Assembly: GCF_000143415.4 (NCBI RefSeq) | Contig: NW_003314263.1 | Coordinates: forward strand, 2,972,700 to 3,036,699 | DNA: 64,000 nt | Source of the DNA: Selaginella moellendorffii | Lineage: Eukaryota; Streptophyta; Lycopodiopsida; Selaginellales; Selaginellaceae | Direction: 5' to 3' | In this document: piece after piece, positions 21,882 to 31,963 of the stretch | Numbering within the stretch: position 1 is the stretch's first letter | Layout: each line of letters begins with the position of its first letter | Made by a program: the position numbers and the translations under genes | The notes under the pieces: model-generated | The model's input: the letters and a program-made list of their open reading frames with translations, nothing else | The model's database searches: none | What the model was told of the DNA's origin: nothing

Positions 21882-22832
21882 CTGTTCATCGGTCCCTTCG
21901 GAGGCGGACTTCACATTCTTGATGTACTGCAAGGAAATCAAATTCACCGTGAAACTTTTGACAGCTTTCTATTAGCTTTGTTCATACCTTGTATAGCGTT
22001 CCACGAGTTGCCTTGAGAGGTGGCGCTGTCCACGCTTTCTTTCGTGCCGCTAGCTCGTCCTCGGCCACGCCGAGATCAATCAGTCGCTTCTCATTATCAT
22101 GACCATCTTCGACTAAGGCGATTGGACCCCCAACCTAGAAATTAGATACCATCCATGATCCCACTTGTAGGTGTTAGCATCTCAGGCATTCCCGGACCAC
22201 CCTCATAACAATCACGGAGCCCTGAGAATTTCACCGATCACCAGTGACTTATATCTTGCTCTGGACTGAGAGAAAAAAAGCATACCTTGAAGCTTTGAGG
22301 ATTCTCAGACAGCGCTGAAAGCATAGAGCCATCGGGAGCAAGGTTTCCATACAAGATCTGTATGTGGCCAGTCGACTTGATAGGCCGATCCAGTGGATGT
22401 ATGACATCCTGTAAAATATTATGTCAAGGAAACACCAGGTTAAACTTTAAGTTACCTGTCCCTCGCTCAAGGGCGGGCAGATGGATATATTTTCCGACAA
22501 GGTCTTGCCAGTCATTGGACATACCAGAAAAGAGAGAGAGAGAGAGGGAAGAGAGAGAGAGAGAAAAAAAAAAAACGTTACTTTGCGCAAGATGACTCCA
22601 TTTCTTGAAGTTACCAGCGATGCAGTCGCCATTGAGGTAGCGCTCCTCAAGCAGATACTTTAAAACGCCAGGCGTTCCACCGATCTGTGACATCGCAATA
22701 TATTGTGAGTCACCACAAACTGGGAATTACAGACCTTATGCAAGTCCTCCACTCTGGGCTTAAGATCAGCGATAAACGGAACTCTGTTACTAAATTTCTG
22801 AAAGTCGTCCAAGGTCAGTGGCACGTTTACTG
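21882..22832 (-). pseudogene. DHAD fragment (parts of exons 6-14)
   Basis: Pieces of exons 14, 13, 11, 10, 9, 8, 7 and 6 appear in order from low to high coordinates. They include [69 protein letters not shown] and LTLDDFQK. Exon 12 and large parts of 11 and 13 are missing. A (GA)n tract has expanded at 22530-22565. The fragment ends abruptly at about 22832, where PUX1 exon 2 begins in the opposite orientation. Confidence 0.88.
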
Positions 22833-22835
22833 AAA

Positions 22836-23663
22836 ATTTCTCGTAGATGAATTCTACGAGCTAACTCCGGAAGATTATGCTCGATTGGTGTCCAAGAAAA
22901 GAGAAGGTCGGCAGGTTCGATCGTGCTGGTTCTTCCATGTGATCTTGCACTCAAAGTTTCCTTTTATGTTTTTTCTTTTGCCTTCCAGAGAGATTCTTGA
23001 AGACAGCAAAAATCCGTGACGCTGAGGCAGCAGCTCGTAGATCCAAGTTTGCTAAGGTACTGAAATTGTCACTCCATGGATCGTCCGACTTACATTCTTT
23101 TCTCCTCGCAGGCCACACTTCGTGTCCAGTTCCCGGATAGCATAATCGTTGAGGCCGATTTTAGTCCTCTAGATCTGGTTGTGGAGCTTGTTACAATGCT
23201 GGAAACATTGCTGCTAAAACCAGAGATCCCGTTCCATCTGTGTAAGTTCTCCTCCCAAAACTCTTTTTTTGTTCTAGTTCATGCATTTTACACTTCGAAA
23301 CACAGACACAACGCCTCCCAAGCAAATCCTCAAGGACTACAATGTTACCATGTACGATGCTGGCTTAGTTCCAGGAGCTCTTGTTTATCTATCCTACAAC
23401 AGTGGTAAGGGTCTCTTTGCACGAAGTTCCAGCGGTTCTAAGGGATCTCTTTTCCTCCAGATTTCCAAGGGCCATATCTTAAGGAGATCGTCCTCGCTTC
23501 ACAGCATTCAGATGAAGAATCCAAAGACCAAGTTTTAGCTCCACCAGCGGGATCTCCTCCTCGAGTAGCGTCCCCGGAAGAAACACGACCAAGCTCTCGA
23601 CAAACAGTTCCTGTTGGTAAAGGAAGCAAGCCCAGGCCCAAATGGTTGAAGCTTGGAAAATGA
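22836..23663 (+). pseudogene. PUX1-like copy C, 5' truncated, 3' half intact
   Basis: Begins inside exon 2 at DEFYELTPEDYARLVSKKRE. Exon 3 (RFLKTAKIRDAEAAARRSKFAK), exon 4 (ATLRVQFPDSIIVEADFSPLDL..PFHL), exon 5 (YTTPPKQILKDYNVTMYDAG) and exon 6 (GPYLKEIVLASQHSDEESKDQ..PKWLKLGK, TGA at 23661-23663) all read through. It lacks a start codon and the N-terminal 60 or so residues, so it cannot encode a full protein alone. It is the left arm of a 1.1-kb inverted repeat with PUX1 at 26158-27235. Confidence 0.88.
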
Positions 23664-23920
23664 AAAGTTTTGGAAAGTAAAAAAATGGAAAGTTTCGGTG
23701 ATTTCGTGGAGACACGGGGTTGAGTTGTAAATTGTGGAAAATCAATAAAAATTATATCTTACATTCAAAGACCATGCTTCTAGTAAACCTTTGAAACTAT
23801 TGCCCTTAGAAACTCGTCTGATTTAAATCTTACAATAATCCTTTATAAATGAAGATGTTATAGAACAACTACAAATAAATATTGAATGCCCGAGTTGTTC
23901 CGGTACATCCGGGATCTCAA
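22836..23920 (+). repeat. Left arm of 1.1-kb inverted repeat
   Basis: PUX1 exons 2-6 plus about 250 bp of 3' flank match 25892-26976 in reverse complement at high identity, ending at GGTACATCCGGGATCTCAA. The 2-kb spacer holds a FIP37 fragment and the F-box gene. Confidence 0.9.
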
Positions 23921-24040
23921 TGCAGCCTCTCAGCCTCTTCACGGAGATCACGGACTTACCGAAACAACTCTGGCACAACGTTTTAAAGCTTTAGAGCGTT
24001 GTTTCCAGATCATGTATCTGTAACGTTTTGCTTGAAACAA

Positions 24041-24520
24041 GTCCAAGATACCGGAAAGAAACGAACCCTGCCCTCCGAAGCCTCCCTCCCTATTCCTCTT
24101 GCAGTGGGCATTTTGCCGGTTTTACTATCCTGAGTGAACTGGATAGTGGCAAGATCGTCAGTCAGGTCCTTGGCTTTCTTTCCCGCAATTCTTAGACTTT
24201 GGAAGTCACAACCTCAGACAGTGTTACCATTGTCTGGAAAGACTAACCTTCATACGCGTAAATTGTGCATGTATAGCAGGATCCAGCAAAAGACGACGTG
24301 ACTGAGACCAAACAAAGTTGTAACATCTGGAAGATACGACTACCTGAAGCGTTGGAGGCCTCAACGAAACCTTCAAATCGTAAAGTGCAATCGCATTTTT
24401 AACAGAAAATAGAAACATTGAAGAGAGATGCCTTCATTTCTGCAATTTCTTGCTCCTTGTTTGACAATTGGATCAGCATGACAGCTTCCTTGCGCGCCTG
24501 GACTATGCACGCTGTTCAGA
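24041..24520 (-). pseudogene. FIP37 (WTAP-like) internal exons
   Basis: FIP37 is the plant homologue of WTAP, a subunit of the nuclear m6A mRNA methyltransferase. In minus order: ARKEAVMLIQLSNKEQEIAE, then LYDLKVSLRPPTLQ, then after a 42-nt intron SRRLLLDPAIHAQFTRMK, then AKDLTDDLATIQFTQDSKTG and a frame broken by small changes. These match the central coiled coil of FIP37 (..REQEMAELKSAVRDLKSQLKP..ARRLLLDPAIHEEFSRLK..). Neither the N- nor the C-terminal region is nearby. Confidence 0.75.
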
Positions 24521-24609
24521 AAACAAAAAGGAAAAGGAAACTACACAACTCGCAACACCAAACTTGCAAATACCTAGGATCAGCAGAAGCCCTTTCCGTA
24601 AGGGTAGGT

Positions 24610-25629
24610 ATGGATATCTTGGTGCACATAGTTGAAGAGGAGGTTTTGACGCGCTTGCCAGCAGTTGTTTTGCACCGCCGCGTCAGGGCCGTGTGCAAAC
24701 GGTGGAGGGATCTCATAGACTCACCAAGATTTGCAAAGTTCCATTCAGCACACCACTCTATAAAAAAGCAGAGTTGCCCCCCTCGCGTCTTGGGTATAAC
24801 TCAAAATGGTAAGGAACTCTATAGCTGCAACCCGTTCGTCGCTGGATCTGACGCACAGAAGGATTGGGTCCGTCAGGATGTCTACGGTCACATCAGGGTT
24901 GTCAAGGCTTGTGGTGGATTGCTGTTTGGAAAGATGGGCCGTGACTATGTTGCTCTCAATCCGCTCACCCGAGCTCTCAAGGTGCTTCCCCCGCCGCCCC
25001 TGGAAGCAGCATATATATCCCCGAATATTCATTGTGCCCTGGTATTGGAACCGTCCATGCAGCGTTACTGGATTTGTATAGCGGGAGATATAGCAAAGCA
25101 ATTGCATGTATATCACTCAAGATCGGGAGTGTGGGACACGGTGGATTACCTTCCTGGCTGGGGTAATCTCAAATATGGAGTTGGGATGGCTAACAGCAAC
25201 GCTTATTTTTCTGCTGAACATGACTGTATGTGGGGGATTTTGAGCTTCAACATGGAAGAAATGAGATGGTTTGTTGAGTGGTCATCTTTCAAAGACAATT
25301 CCCCTATTCAAATGTGCTGGTCTATATACAAATGGATGGTAACAACAGCAAATCAGTTTTTCATGGTGGCTATGGGAGAAGACCAGATGACGCTGATAAG
25401 GTTGGACTGTGCATCAAACGGACATGTTCAGGAGGCAGGCTGTGATTACAATGAGAAACGCTATCCTATCCCTCCAATCTGTTTTTACGAAGGCACCTTC
25501 ATGATTGCGGACGAGGAAAAGCTTTATTTTCTGGATTATGAGAGTAAGACCTGGAGCACCATTCCAACTCAGAATCTTTCAGTTGTGAGTTATGTTTTTA
25601 TGTTCACACCATCTTTGGTGCCTCCATGA
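24610..25629 (+). CDS. F-box protein with kelch/beta-propeller-like C-terminal region
   Basis: An F-box lies at residues 1-45 (MDILVHIVEEEVLTRLPAVV..RRVRAVCKRWRDLIDSPRF), which would bind SKP1 in an SCF ubiquitin ligase. The rest (YSCNPFVAGSDAQKDW, YVALNPLTRALKVLPPPP, HVYHSRSGVWDTVDYLPGW, CMWGILSFNMEEMRWF, KLYFLDYESKTWSTIPTQ) has the repeated W/Y-rich strands of plant F-box substrate domains. It is single-exon, 339 aa from the ATG at 24610. The frame is open further upstream to 24418, but that stretch is antisense to a FIP37 exon, so I prefer the ATG directly before the F-box. A decayed inverted copy lies at 30.99-31.96 kb. Confidence 0.85.
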   Translation: MDILVHIVEEEVLTRLPAVVLHRRVRAVCKRWRDLIDSPRFAKFHSAHHSIKKQSCPPRVLGITQNGKELYSCNPFVAGSDAQKDWVRQDVYGHIRVVKACGGLLFGKMGRDYVALNPLTRALKVLPPPPLEAAYISPNIHCALVLEPSMQRYWICIAGDIAKQLHVYHSRSGVWDTVDYLPGWGNLKYGVGMANSNAYFSAEHDCMWGILSFNMEEMRWFVEWSSFKDNSPIQMCWSIYKWMVTTANQFFMVAMGEDQMTLIRLDCASNGHVQEAGCDYNEKRYPIPPICFYEGTFMIADEEKLYFLDYESKTWSTIPTQNLSVVSYVFMFTPSLVPP

Positions 25630-25891
25630 TGCTATAAATCAAAGTGGCACTGTTACGGGCTCTGAAGCGAGTTCAGCTACAGATTCTACAGCTGCTGATC
25701 TCGTTCTGCAAGAACATGCCTAAACTTTGTTGCCGCTGTCCGTGAGAGTTGAGTTACACAGATACTTTTTTTTGTTCTTGATTCATCCGTTTGCTTTGCT
25801 CCACTTGATTCTGCAGTGTGTCCAATAAAAATGTTTCAAAAGCTTTGAAAATAAATCTTGCAGGTTGTACATTTGCTGCAACCTCTCAGCC

Positions 25892-26976
25892 TTGAGATCC
25901 CGGATGTACCGGAACAACTTGGGCATTCAATATTTATCTGTAGTTGTTCTATAACATCTTCATTTATAAAGGATTATTGTAAGATTTAAATCGGACGAGT
26001 TTCTAAGGGCAATAGTTTCAAAGGTTTACTAGAAGCATGGTCTTTGAATGTACATTCGTCAAGATATAATTTTTATTGATTTTCCACAATTTACAACTCA
26101 ACCCCGTGTCTCCACGAAATCACCGAAACTTTCCATTTTTTTACTTTCCAAAACTTTTCATTTTCCAAGCTTCAACCATTTGGGCCTGGGCTTGCTTCCT
26201 TTACCAACAGGAACTGTTTGTTGAGAGCTTGGTCGTGTTTCTTCCGGGGACGCTACTCGAGGAGGAGATCCCGCTGGTGGAGCTAAAACTTGGTCTTTGG
26301 ATTCTTCATCCGAATGCTGTGAAGCGAGGACGATCTCCTTGAGATATGGCCCTTGGAAATCTGGAGGAAAAGAGATCCCTTAGAACCGCTGGAACTAAGT
26401 GCAAAGATACCCTTACCATTGTTGTAGGATAGATAAACAAGAGCTCCTGGAACTAAGCCAGCATCGTACATGGTAACATTGTAGTCCTTGAGGATTTGCT
26501 TGGGAGGCGTTGTGTCTGTCTTTCAAAGTGTAAGCTTCATGAACTAGAACAAAAAAAGAGTTTTGGGAGGAGAACTTACACAGATGGAACGGGATCTCTG
26601 GCTTTAGCAGCAATTTTTCCAGCATTGTAACAAGCTCCACAACCAGATCCAGAGGACTAAAATCGGCCTCAACGATGATGCTATCCGGGAACTGGACACG
26701 AAGTGTGGCCTGCGAGGGGAAAAGAATGTAAGTCGGGCGATCCATGGAGTGACAATTTCAGTACCTTAGCAAACTTGGATCTACGAGCTGCTGCCTCAGC
26801 GTCACGGATTTTTGCTGTCTTCAAGAATCTCTCTGGAAGGCAAAAGAAAAAACGCAAAAAGGAAACTTTGAGTGAAAGATCATATGGAAGAACCAACACG
26901 ATCGAACCTGCCGACCTTCTCTTTTCTTGGACACCAATCGGGCATAATCTTCCGGAGTTAGCTCGTAGAATTCATC
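25892..26976 (-). repeat. Right arm of 1.1-kb inverted repeat
   Basis: Reverse complement of 22836-23920, covering PUX1 exons 6 to part of 2 and the 3' flank. This arm continues into a complete PUX1 5' end, so it is probably the source copy. Confidence 0.9.
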
Positions 26977-27235
26977 GCTCTCGGCCTCCTCTGCCCCATC
27001 AGAATCATACCCATCAAAATCGAAAACTCGGAAAGGACTTCTCTCGCCTTTGCCAGTCGCGTGCTGAATCGGGGCCTCCAACGCCGCGGGATTGACGAAC
27101 ACACGGAGATCTCTTCCAATCAAGCTTCTCACTGCCGCCTGTAAGAGAGGATTTTCAGGATTGGAGAGTTCACCAAACGATACAAACCAGCGATTGCTGC
27201 CAGGCGCCGGGCGAAGAATGCGCTTCACTCGCCAT
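26158..27235 (-). CDS. PUX1: PUX1-like UBX-domain protein (complete)
   Basis: UBX proteins bind the AAA ATPase CDC48/p97; plant PUX1 promotes disassembly of its hexamer. Six exons close in frame: 27235-27188, 27138-26916, 26832-26765, 26709-26580, 26515-26417, 26360-26158; 256 aa. Exon 1 gives MASEAHSSPGAWQQSL, and a 49-nt intron follows. Matches to PUX1: EFYELTPEDYARLVSKK, KTAKIRDAEAAARRSKFAK, UBX core LRVQFPDSIIVEADFSPLDL, PFHLYTTPPKQILKDYN, YDAGLVPGALVYLSYN, GPYLKEIVLASQ and the terminal KGSKPRPKWLKLGK. The acceptor for exon 5 was placed at CAG|ACACAACG because it gives PFHLYTTPPKQ without a stop. Five broken copies exist in the window. Confidence 0.93.
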
Positions 27236-27322
27236 AAAACCTTATTAGGGTTCTTCCAAGAAAGGGCTATATATGGCAACGCTGACGTCACTGAAATGGG
27301 GGGAAAATTATTTCTAGGGTTC
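27236..27322. promoter_or_regulatory. 87-bp divergent promoter with TGACGTCA
   Basis: Lies between the start codons of PUX1 (27235, minus) and the unrecognised gene (27323, plus). It contains a perfect palindromic TGACGTCA (bZIP/CRE type), a TATATA on its left side, and one AACCCTA (telo-box-like) motif near each end. There is no room for separate promoters, so co-regulation is likely but inferred. Confidence 0.6.
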
Positions 27323-28555
27323 ATGATCGCGTCGCGGGCGCTAGCTGGACGATCCACGATTGGATTGGAGAGGCGCATTGGAGTATTGGATTGGAGGTAT
27401 GCCGCGCTTCTCCTTTTCAGCAGAGGATTCCAGGAGAGATCCAAGCGACCGAAGATTGGGGCAGGGATTCCCGTGAAGCCGCCATTGGCACCAAAGAAGC
27501 CGCTGGACGATTGGGACATCGAGAGTGATCCCGAGGGGGATTTTGAGCCGACTAGGAAATGCAAATCGCTGCTCAAGAAGAGGGGACGTTGGTCTTTGCA
27601 TATGGCCAAAATTCTTGCTACATTCTCCTCAACGAGCCTCAACAATGCTATCAAGTGAGTGATTTTTCTTGCTCTTTGTTCCCTGCCATTTTTCTTTCCT
27701 TGTTTCTTTGGTTATTTGGTTCCGTTTTTTCTTCTCTTTTTACCTTTCCTTTTTGTTCTTTGTTTCGAAGATGGGGATGCTTACCGGACGAATGCTATGA
27801 TGCTGTTAAGACGCTACAGGTAGTTTTTCTCCCTTCGATCATCACAATCTATCTAAAAAATGGTGTTTTTGGTCCTTTTTTCCAGAAGATGGAAGCCACT
27901 GGAGTTTTGGTTGGAAAGCGAAGGCTCTATAACTACTTGGGTGAGAGCTCATTCTTTCTTGCGATGGATGATAGATGTTCTTGTCTGAATGCAGCGGGTT
28001 TGCTTCACAATGCCAGCCCTTCTGTGGTGGAGTATGTTTTGCATAGTCTGCAACGCGAAGAGCCTGCCATCAAGAGAATTGGAGGAATTAGAGACAATGA
28101 GGTATGCATGAGGTCCTTTTGAAATCATTCTAAGCAAGAATGATTTTTCATAGATGGAAGAGTATACCATGAGCTTGTCTGACAAATGGTTTGATGGCCT
28201 CATGTCCGGAAACTTGAACATCCACAATGACATCCATTGTTTACCATACGAGATGTTTGACAGAGAAGTGAGTTTGTCTTTGTGATAAACACTTAAATAC
28301 GTTTCTTTCGTGTTTCAGGAGCTCCGGTGGCTTATAAAGAACCTCAAGGGAAGGATTTACATGAGAGACAAGCTTCCAATGAAGGATCCGCTGTGGGAGC
28401 ATCGATCAACGAAATGCGTCCGTGCTGAGAACCGCTTGAGACGTTTCTTACAAGATCTAGCCCGGAGAGATTACAGTGGTAAAGCTTACGACAAGGCACA
28501 AAAGGAGGAGGCAAAAACCGGTGTATGCAGACCATTTGTTCTCAACTGGAAGTAG
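27323..28555 (+). CDS. Unrecognised conserved protein, possibly organellar (complete)
   Basis: Six exons close in frame: 27323-27654, 27771-27819, 27886-27940, 27995-28101, 28154-28267, 28319-28555; 297 aa. The third intron is 54 nt and in frame; if retained, the protein would be 315 aa. The N-terminus MIASRALAGRSTIGLERRIG is basic and Ser-rich without acids in the first 15 residues, as in mitochondrial presequences. Then come a Pro/Lys-rich segment (IPVKPPLAPKKPLDDWD), acidic ESDPEGDFE, WGCLPDECYDAVKTLQ, KWFDGLMSGN, MFDREELRWLIKNLKGRI and a basic tail ending FVLNWK. I cannot name the family. Two frameshifted copies lie at 7.7-8.8 and 15-16.1 kb. Confidence 0.75.
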
Positions 28556-28564
28556 CACGATGGT

Positions 28565-29180
28565 TAAAATGGTCGTCCAAAAACTCGCTGGATTCCATCG
28601 TTTCTAACATTCGTTTTCCTTGTAGAGGATTTATCTGGTTACCTTTCAGCAATGGATGGATCATTCCCATCGTCCGAGAGAGGAGGTACTCCTCAGGATT
28701 GAAGCGAGCGTCAAGGTGGAAATAGCTGCCATCAGGAAGAACAGAACCACAGGATCCCCATTTGCAACAATCGCTTCTTGAGGTGTGTGTTCCACTGGTT
28801 TTTAATCTCGTTGTCAGTTCGTCCAGGAATGTGCGATGCGATCACGGACCACTTGAAAGTGAAACACGCAAGAACGTAGAGAACGCAAGAATTTAGAGGT
28901 AAAACTCTACAAACTGTTACCGGTTTCGCAGGATTGAATGCAGCCAGATGTTGGGAAGCTCGTCTTGGGCTGTGATCCCGCCTCGTTTTATATCCGGCCG
29001 GAGATAGTTTGTCCATCGCAGCCTGCACCGCAACGATTGAGTCCTGCTCGCAAGATCCAGGAGAAACAAGATGTGAGAAATCGATTCACCCGGTTTCTCC
29101 GGTAGCGATTCTCGTGACCGTGTTTCCGAATGTAAGCGAGTGAGTCCCTCTTTGCTCCGGCGAGGAGGCCTCCCCATTGC
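28565..29180 (-). pseudogene. MYB pseudogene 3 with internal micro-inversion
   Basis: Starts [14 protein letters not shown], but the R2 core [13 protein letters not shown] is deleted. [23 protein letters not shown] and [19 protein letters not shown] remain. A segment of about 70 bp (28622-28690, encoding DLSGYLSAMDGS) is in plus orientation inside the otherwise minus-oriented exon 3. Confidence 0.85.
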
Positions 29181-29381
29181 AAAGCAAGGAGAAGTAAAGA
29201 GAGAGTTCTATAGACATTGTGATTGTCTATTTATTTGTATACATTCCAGTGGAAGAAGCCTGGAGTGTGAGGTAGATTGCTAGACTTCTCCCTTTGGTCA
29301 AAAGGTTTCTTTTGGATTCATCGCTTTAGAGTTATAGATCGTCGCGGCTTTCAAAAGCTTTTCTCCGTTCCAGAAGACCAC

Positions 29382-29593
29382 GTTGTAGTGGTGGAATAAA
29401 GCGGGCGTAAGCCCGGGCGAGGCTCACCCGGCTAGAAGTGGTCAAGCCTGTCAACTCTGTATCGATCCACAGTCGAATCGATCGCTCCGGTCCACTTCAA
29501 GATCCCCCCAATCCTGCCTGGCAAGAAGCGCCGGCTGATCTCCCCAACCACGTCAGTACTTACATGTCTTGCCTCTCTTTGCAGTACGACAAC
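29382..29593 (-). mobile_element. Short insertion (MITE-like), copy 1
   Basis: About 212 bp with ends GTTGTAGTGG and CGTACGACAAC that are imperfect terminal inverted repeats (GTTGT...ACAAC). It sits in the DHAD-MYB intergenic region exactly where 6667 and 13978 read TGACGTGG without it. It contains a hairpin-forming GGGCGTAAGCCC. Another copy is at 37202-37437. Confidence 0.55.
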
Positions 29594-29826
29594 GTCATGG
29601 CTGCCGTATATTTCTTAGTCAATACAGTTGCCAGCCATACAGTACCCAAGTACGAAGGACGTGCTAGAAAGATTGGACTCTTCGCCACCTTATTCTTTTG
29701 AAAGAAAGTAGGAACAAAGAATTACCTGGACATTTTGATCGTAATTAATCTTAAACTTACAGGGTCCAAAAGCCTAAATTCTGGTGAGAAAATGGAGCGC
29801 GCCCTCGCAAGAATGCGGCGCCGGCG

Positions 29827-30510
29827 GTGTCGATCGTGCTGGTTTCTTCCATATGATCTTTCACTCAAAGTTTCCTTTTTTTTTCCTTTTGCCTTCCAGA
29901 GAGATTCTTGAAGGCAGTAAAAATCCGTGACGCTGAGGCAGCAGCTCGTAGATCCAAGTTTGCTCTGAAATTGTCACTCCATGGATCGTCCGACTTACAT
30001 TCTTTTCTCCTCGCAGGCCACAGTTCGTAGATAGCATCATCATTGAGGCCGATTTTAGTCCTCTAGATCTGGTTGTGGAGCTTGTTACAATGCTGGAAAT
30101 TTGCTGCTAAAGCCAGAGATCCCGTTCCATCTGTGTAAGTCCTCCTCCCAAACAGCATGCAGCTTACACTTTGAAACACAGACACAACGCCTCCCAAGCA
30201 AATCGGACTACAATGTTACCATGTATGATGCTGGCTTAGATCTTGTTTATCTATCCTACAACAATGGTAAGGTCTCTTTGCACGAAGTTCGGTTCTAAGG
30301 GATCTCTTTTCCTCCAGATTTCCAAGGGCCATATCTTAAGGAGATCGTCCTCGCTTCACAGCATTCGGATGAAGAATCCAAAGACCAAGTTTTAGCTCCA
30401 CCAGTGGGATCTCCTCCTCGAGTAGTGTCCCCGGAGGAAACACGACCAAGCTCTCGACAAACAGTTCCTCTTGGTAAAGGGAGCAAGCCCAGACCCAAAT
30501 GGAAAATGAA
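29827..30510 (+). pseudogene. PUX1-like copy E, decayed
   Basis: Exons 3 to 6 are recognisable (RFLKAVKIRDAEAAARRSKFA, FVDSIIIEADFSPLDL, TTPPKQI, YDAGLDLVYLSYN, EIVLASQHSDEESKDQ, SKPRPKW). Deletions of about 4-20 nt remove the exon 4 start, part of its end, KDYN-adjacent codons and VPGA. Confidence 0.85.
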
Positions 30511-30989
30511 AAGTTTGGGCAGTGGTTTCGTGGAAATGAGTTGTAAATTGTGGAAAATCAATGAAAATTATAACTTGACGAATGTACATTCAAAGATCAT
30601 GCTTCTAAACTTACAATAATCCTTTATAAGTGAAGATATTATAGAACAACTACAAATAAATATCAAATGCCGGAGTTATTCCGGTACGTTCGGGATCTCA
30701 ATGAAGAAGTTGAGAGGTTGTAGCAAATGTTACAGGCTGGGAGATTTTTTTTCAAAGCTTTGAAACTTTTTTATTGGACACACTGCAGAATCAAGTGGAG
30801 CAAAGCAAACAGATGAATCAAGAACGAAAAAAAGTATCTGTGTAACTTAACTCTCACGGACAGCGGCAGCAAAGTTCAGGCATGTTCTTGCGGAACGAGA
30901 TCAGCAGCTGTAGAATCTGTAGCTGAACTCGCTTCAGAGCCCGTAACAGTGCCACTTTGATTTATAGCATCATGGAGGCACCAAAGATG

Positions 30990-31963
30990 GTGTGAACATA
31001 AAAACATAACTCACAACTGAAAGATTCTGAGTTGGAATGCTGCTCCAGGTCTTACTCTCATAATCCAGAAAAAAACAGCTTTTCCTTGTCCGGAATCACG
31101 AAGGTGCCTTCGTAAAAACAGATCGGAAGCATAGGATAGCGTCCCTCATTGAAATCACAGCTTGCCTCCTGAACAAGTCCATTTGATGCACAGTCCAACC
31201 TCATCAGGCTCATCTGGTCTTTTAGCAAAGCCACCATGAAAAACTGAGTTGCTATTGTTACCATCCATTTGTATATAGACCAGCAAAATTGAATAGGAGA
31301 ATTGTCTCTGAAAGATGACCACTCAACAAACCATCTCATTTCTTCCATGTTGAAGCTCAAAATCCCCCACATACAGTCATGTTTGGCAGAAAAATAAGCG
31401 TTGCTGTTAGCCATCCCAACTCCATATTTGAGATGATACCAGCCAGGAAGGTAATCCACCGTGTCCCACACTCCCGATCTTGAGTGATATACATGCAATT
31501 GCTTTGCTATATCTCCCGCTATACAAATCCAGTAACGCTACGGTTCCAATACCAGGGCACAATGAATATTCGGGGATATATCCAGGGGCGGCACCTTGAG
31601 AGCTCGGGTGAGCGGATTGAGAGCAACATAGTCACGGCCCATCTTTCCAAACAGCAATCCACCACAAGCCTTGACAACCCTGATGTGACCGTAGACATCC
31701 TGACGGACCCAATCCTTCTGTGCTTCAGATCCAGCAACGAACGGGTTGCAGCTATAGAGTTTATCACCATTTTGAGTTATACCCAAGACACGAGGGGGGC
31801 AAATCTGCTTGTTTATAGAGTGGTGTGCTGAATGGAACTTTGCAAATCTTGGTGAGTCTATGAGATTGCACACGACCCTGATGCGGCAGTGCAAAACAAC
31901 TGCTGGCAAGCGCTTCAACACCTCCTCTTCAACTATGTGCACCAAGATGTCCATACCTACCAT
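30990..31963 (-). pseudogene. F-box gene copy, decayed
   Basis: Inverted paralogue of 24610-25629. MDILVHIVEEEVLKRLPAVV is followed by a deletion of KRWRD in the F-box, then ITQNGDKLYSCNPFVAG, HIRVVKACGGLLFGKMGRDY, deletions in the LPPPP region, and from 31498 HVYHSRSGVWDTVDYLPGW through MEEMRWFVEWSS. Several frameshifts separate the blocks. Confidence 0.88.
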
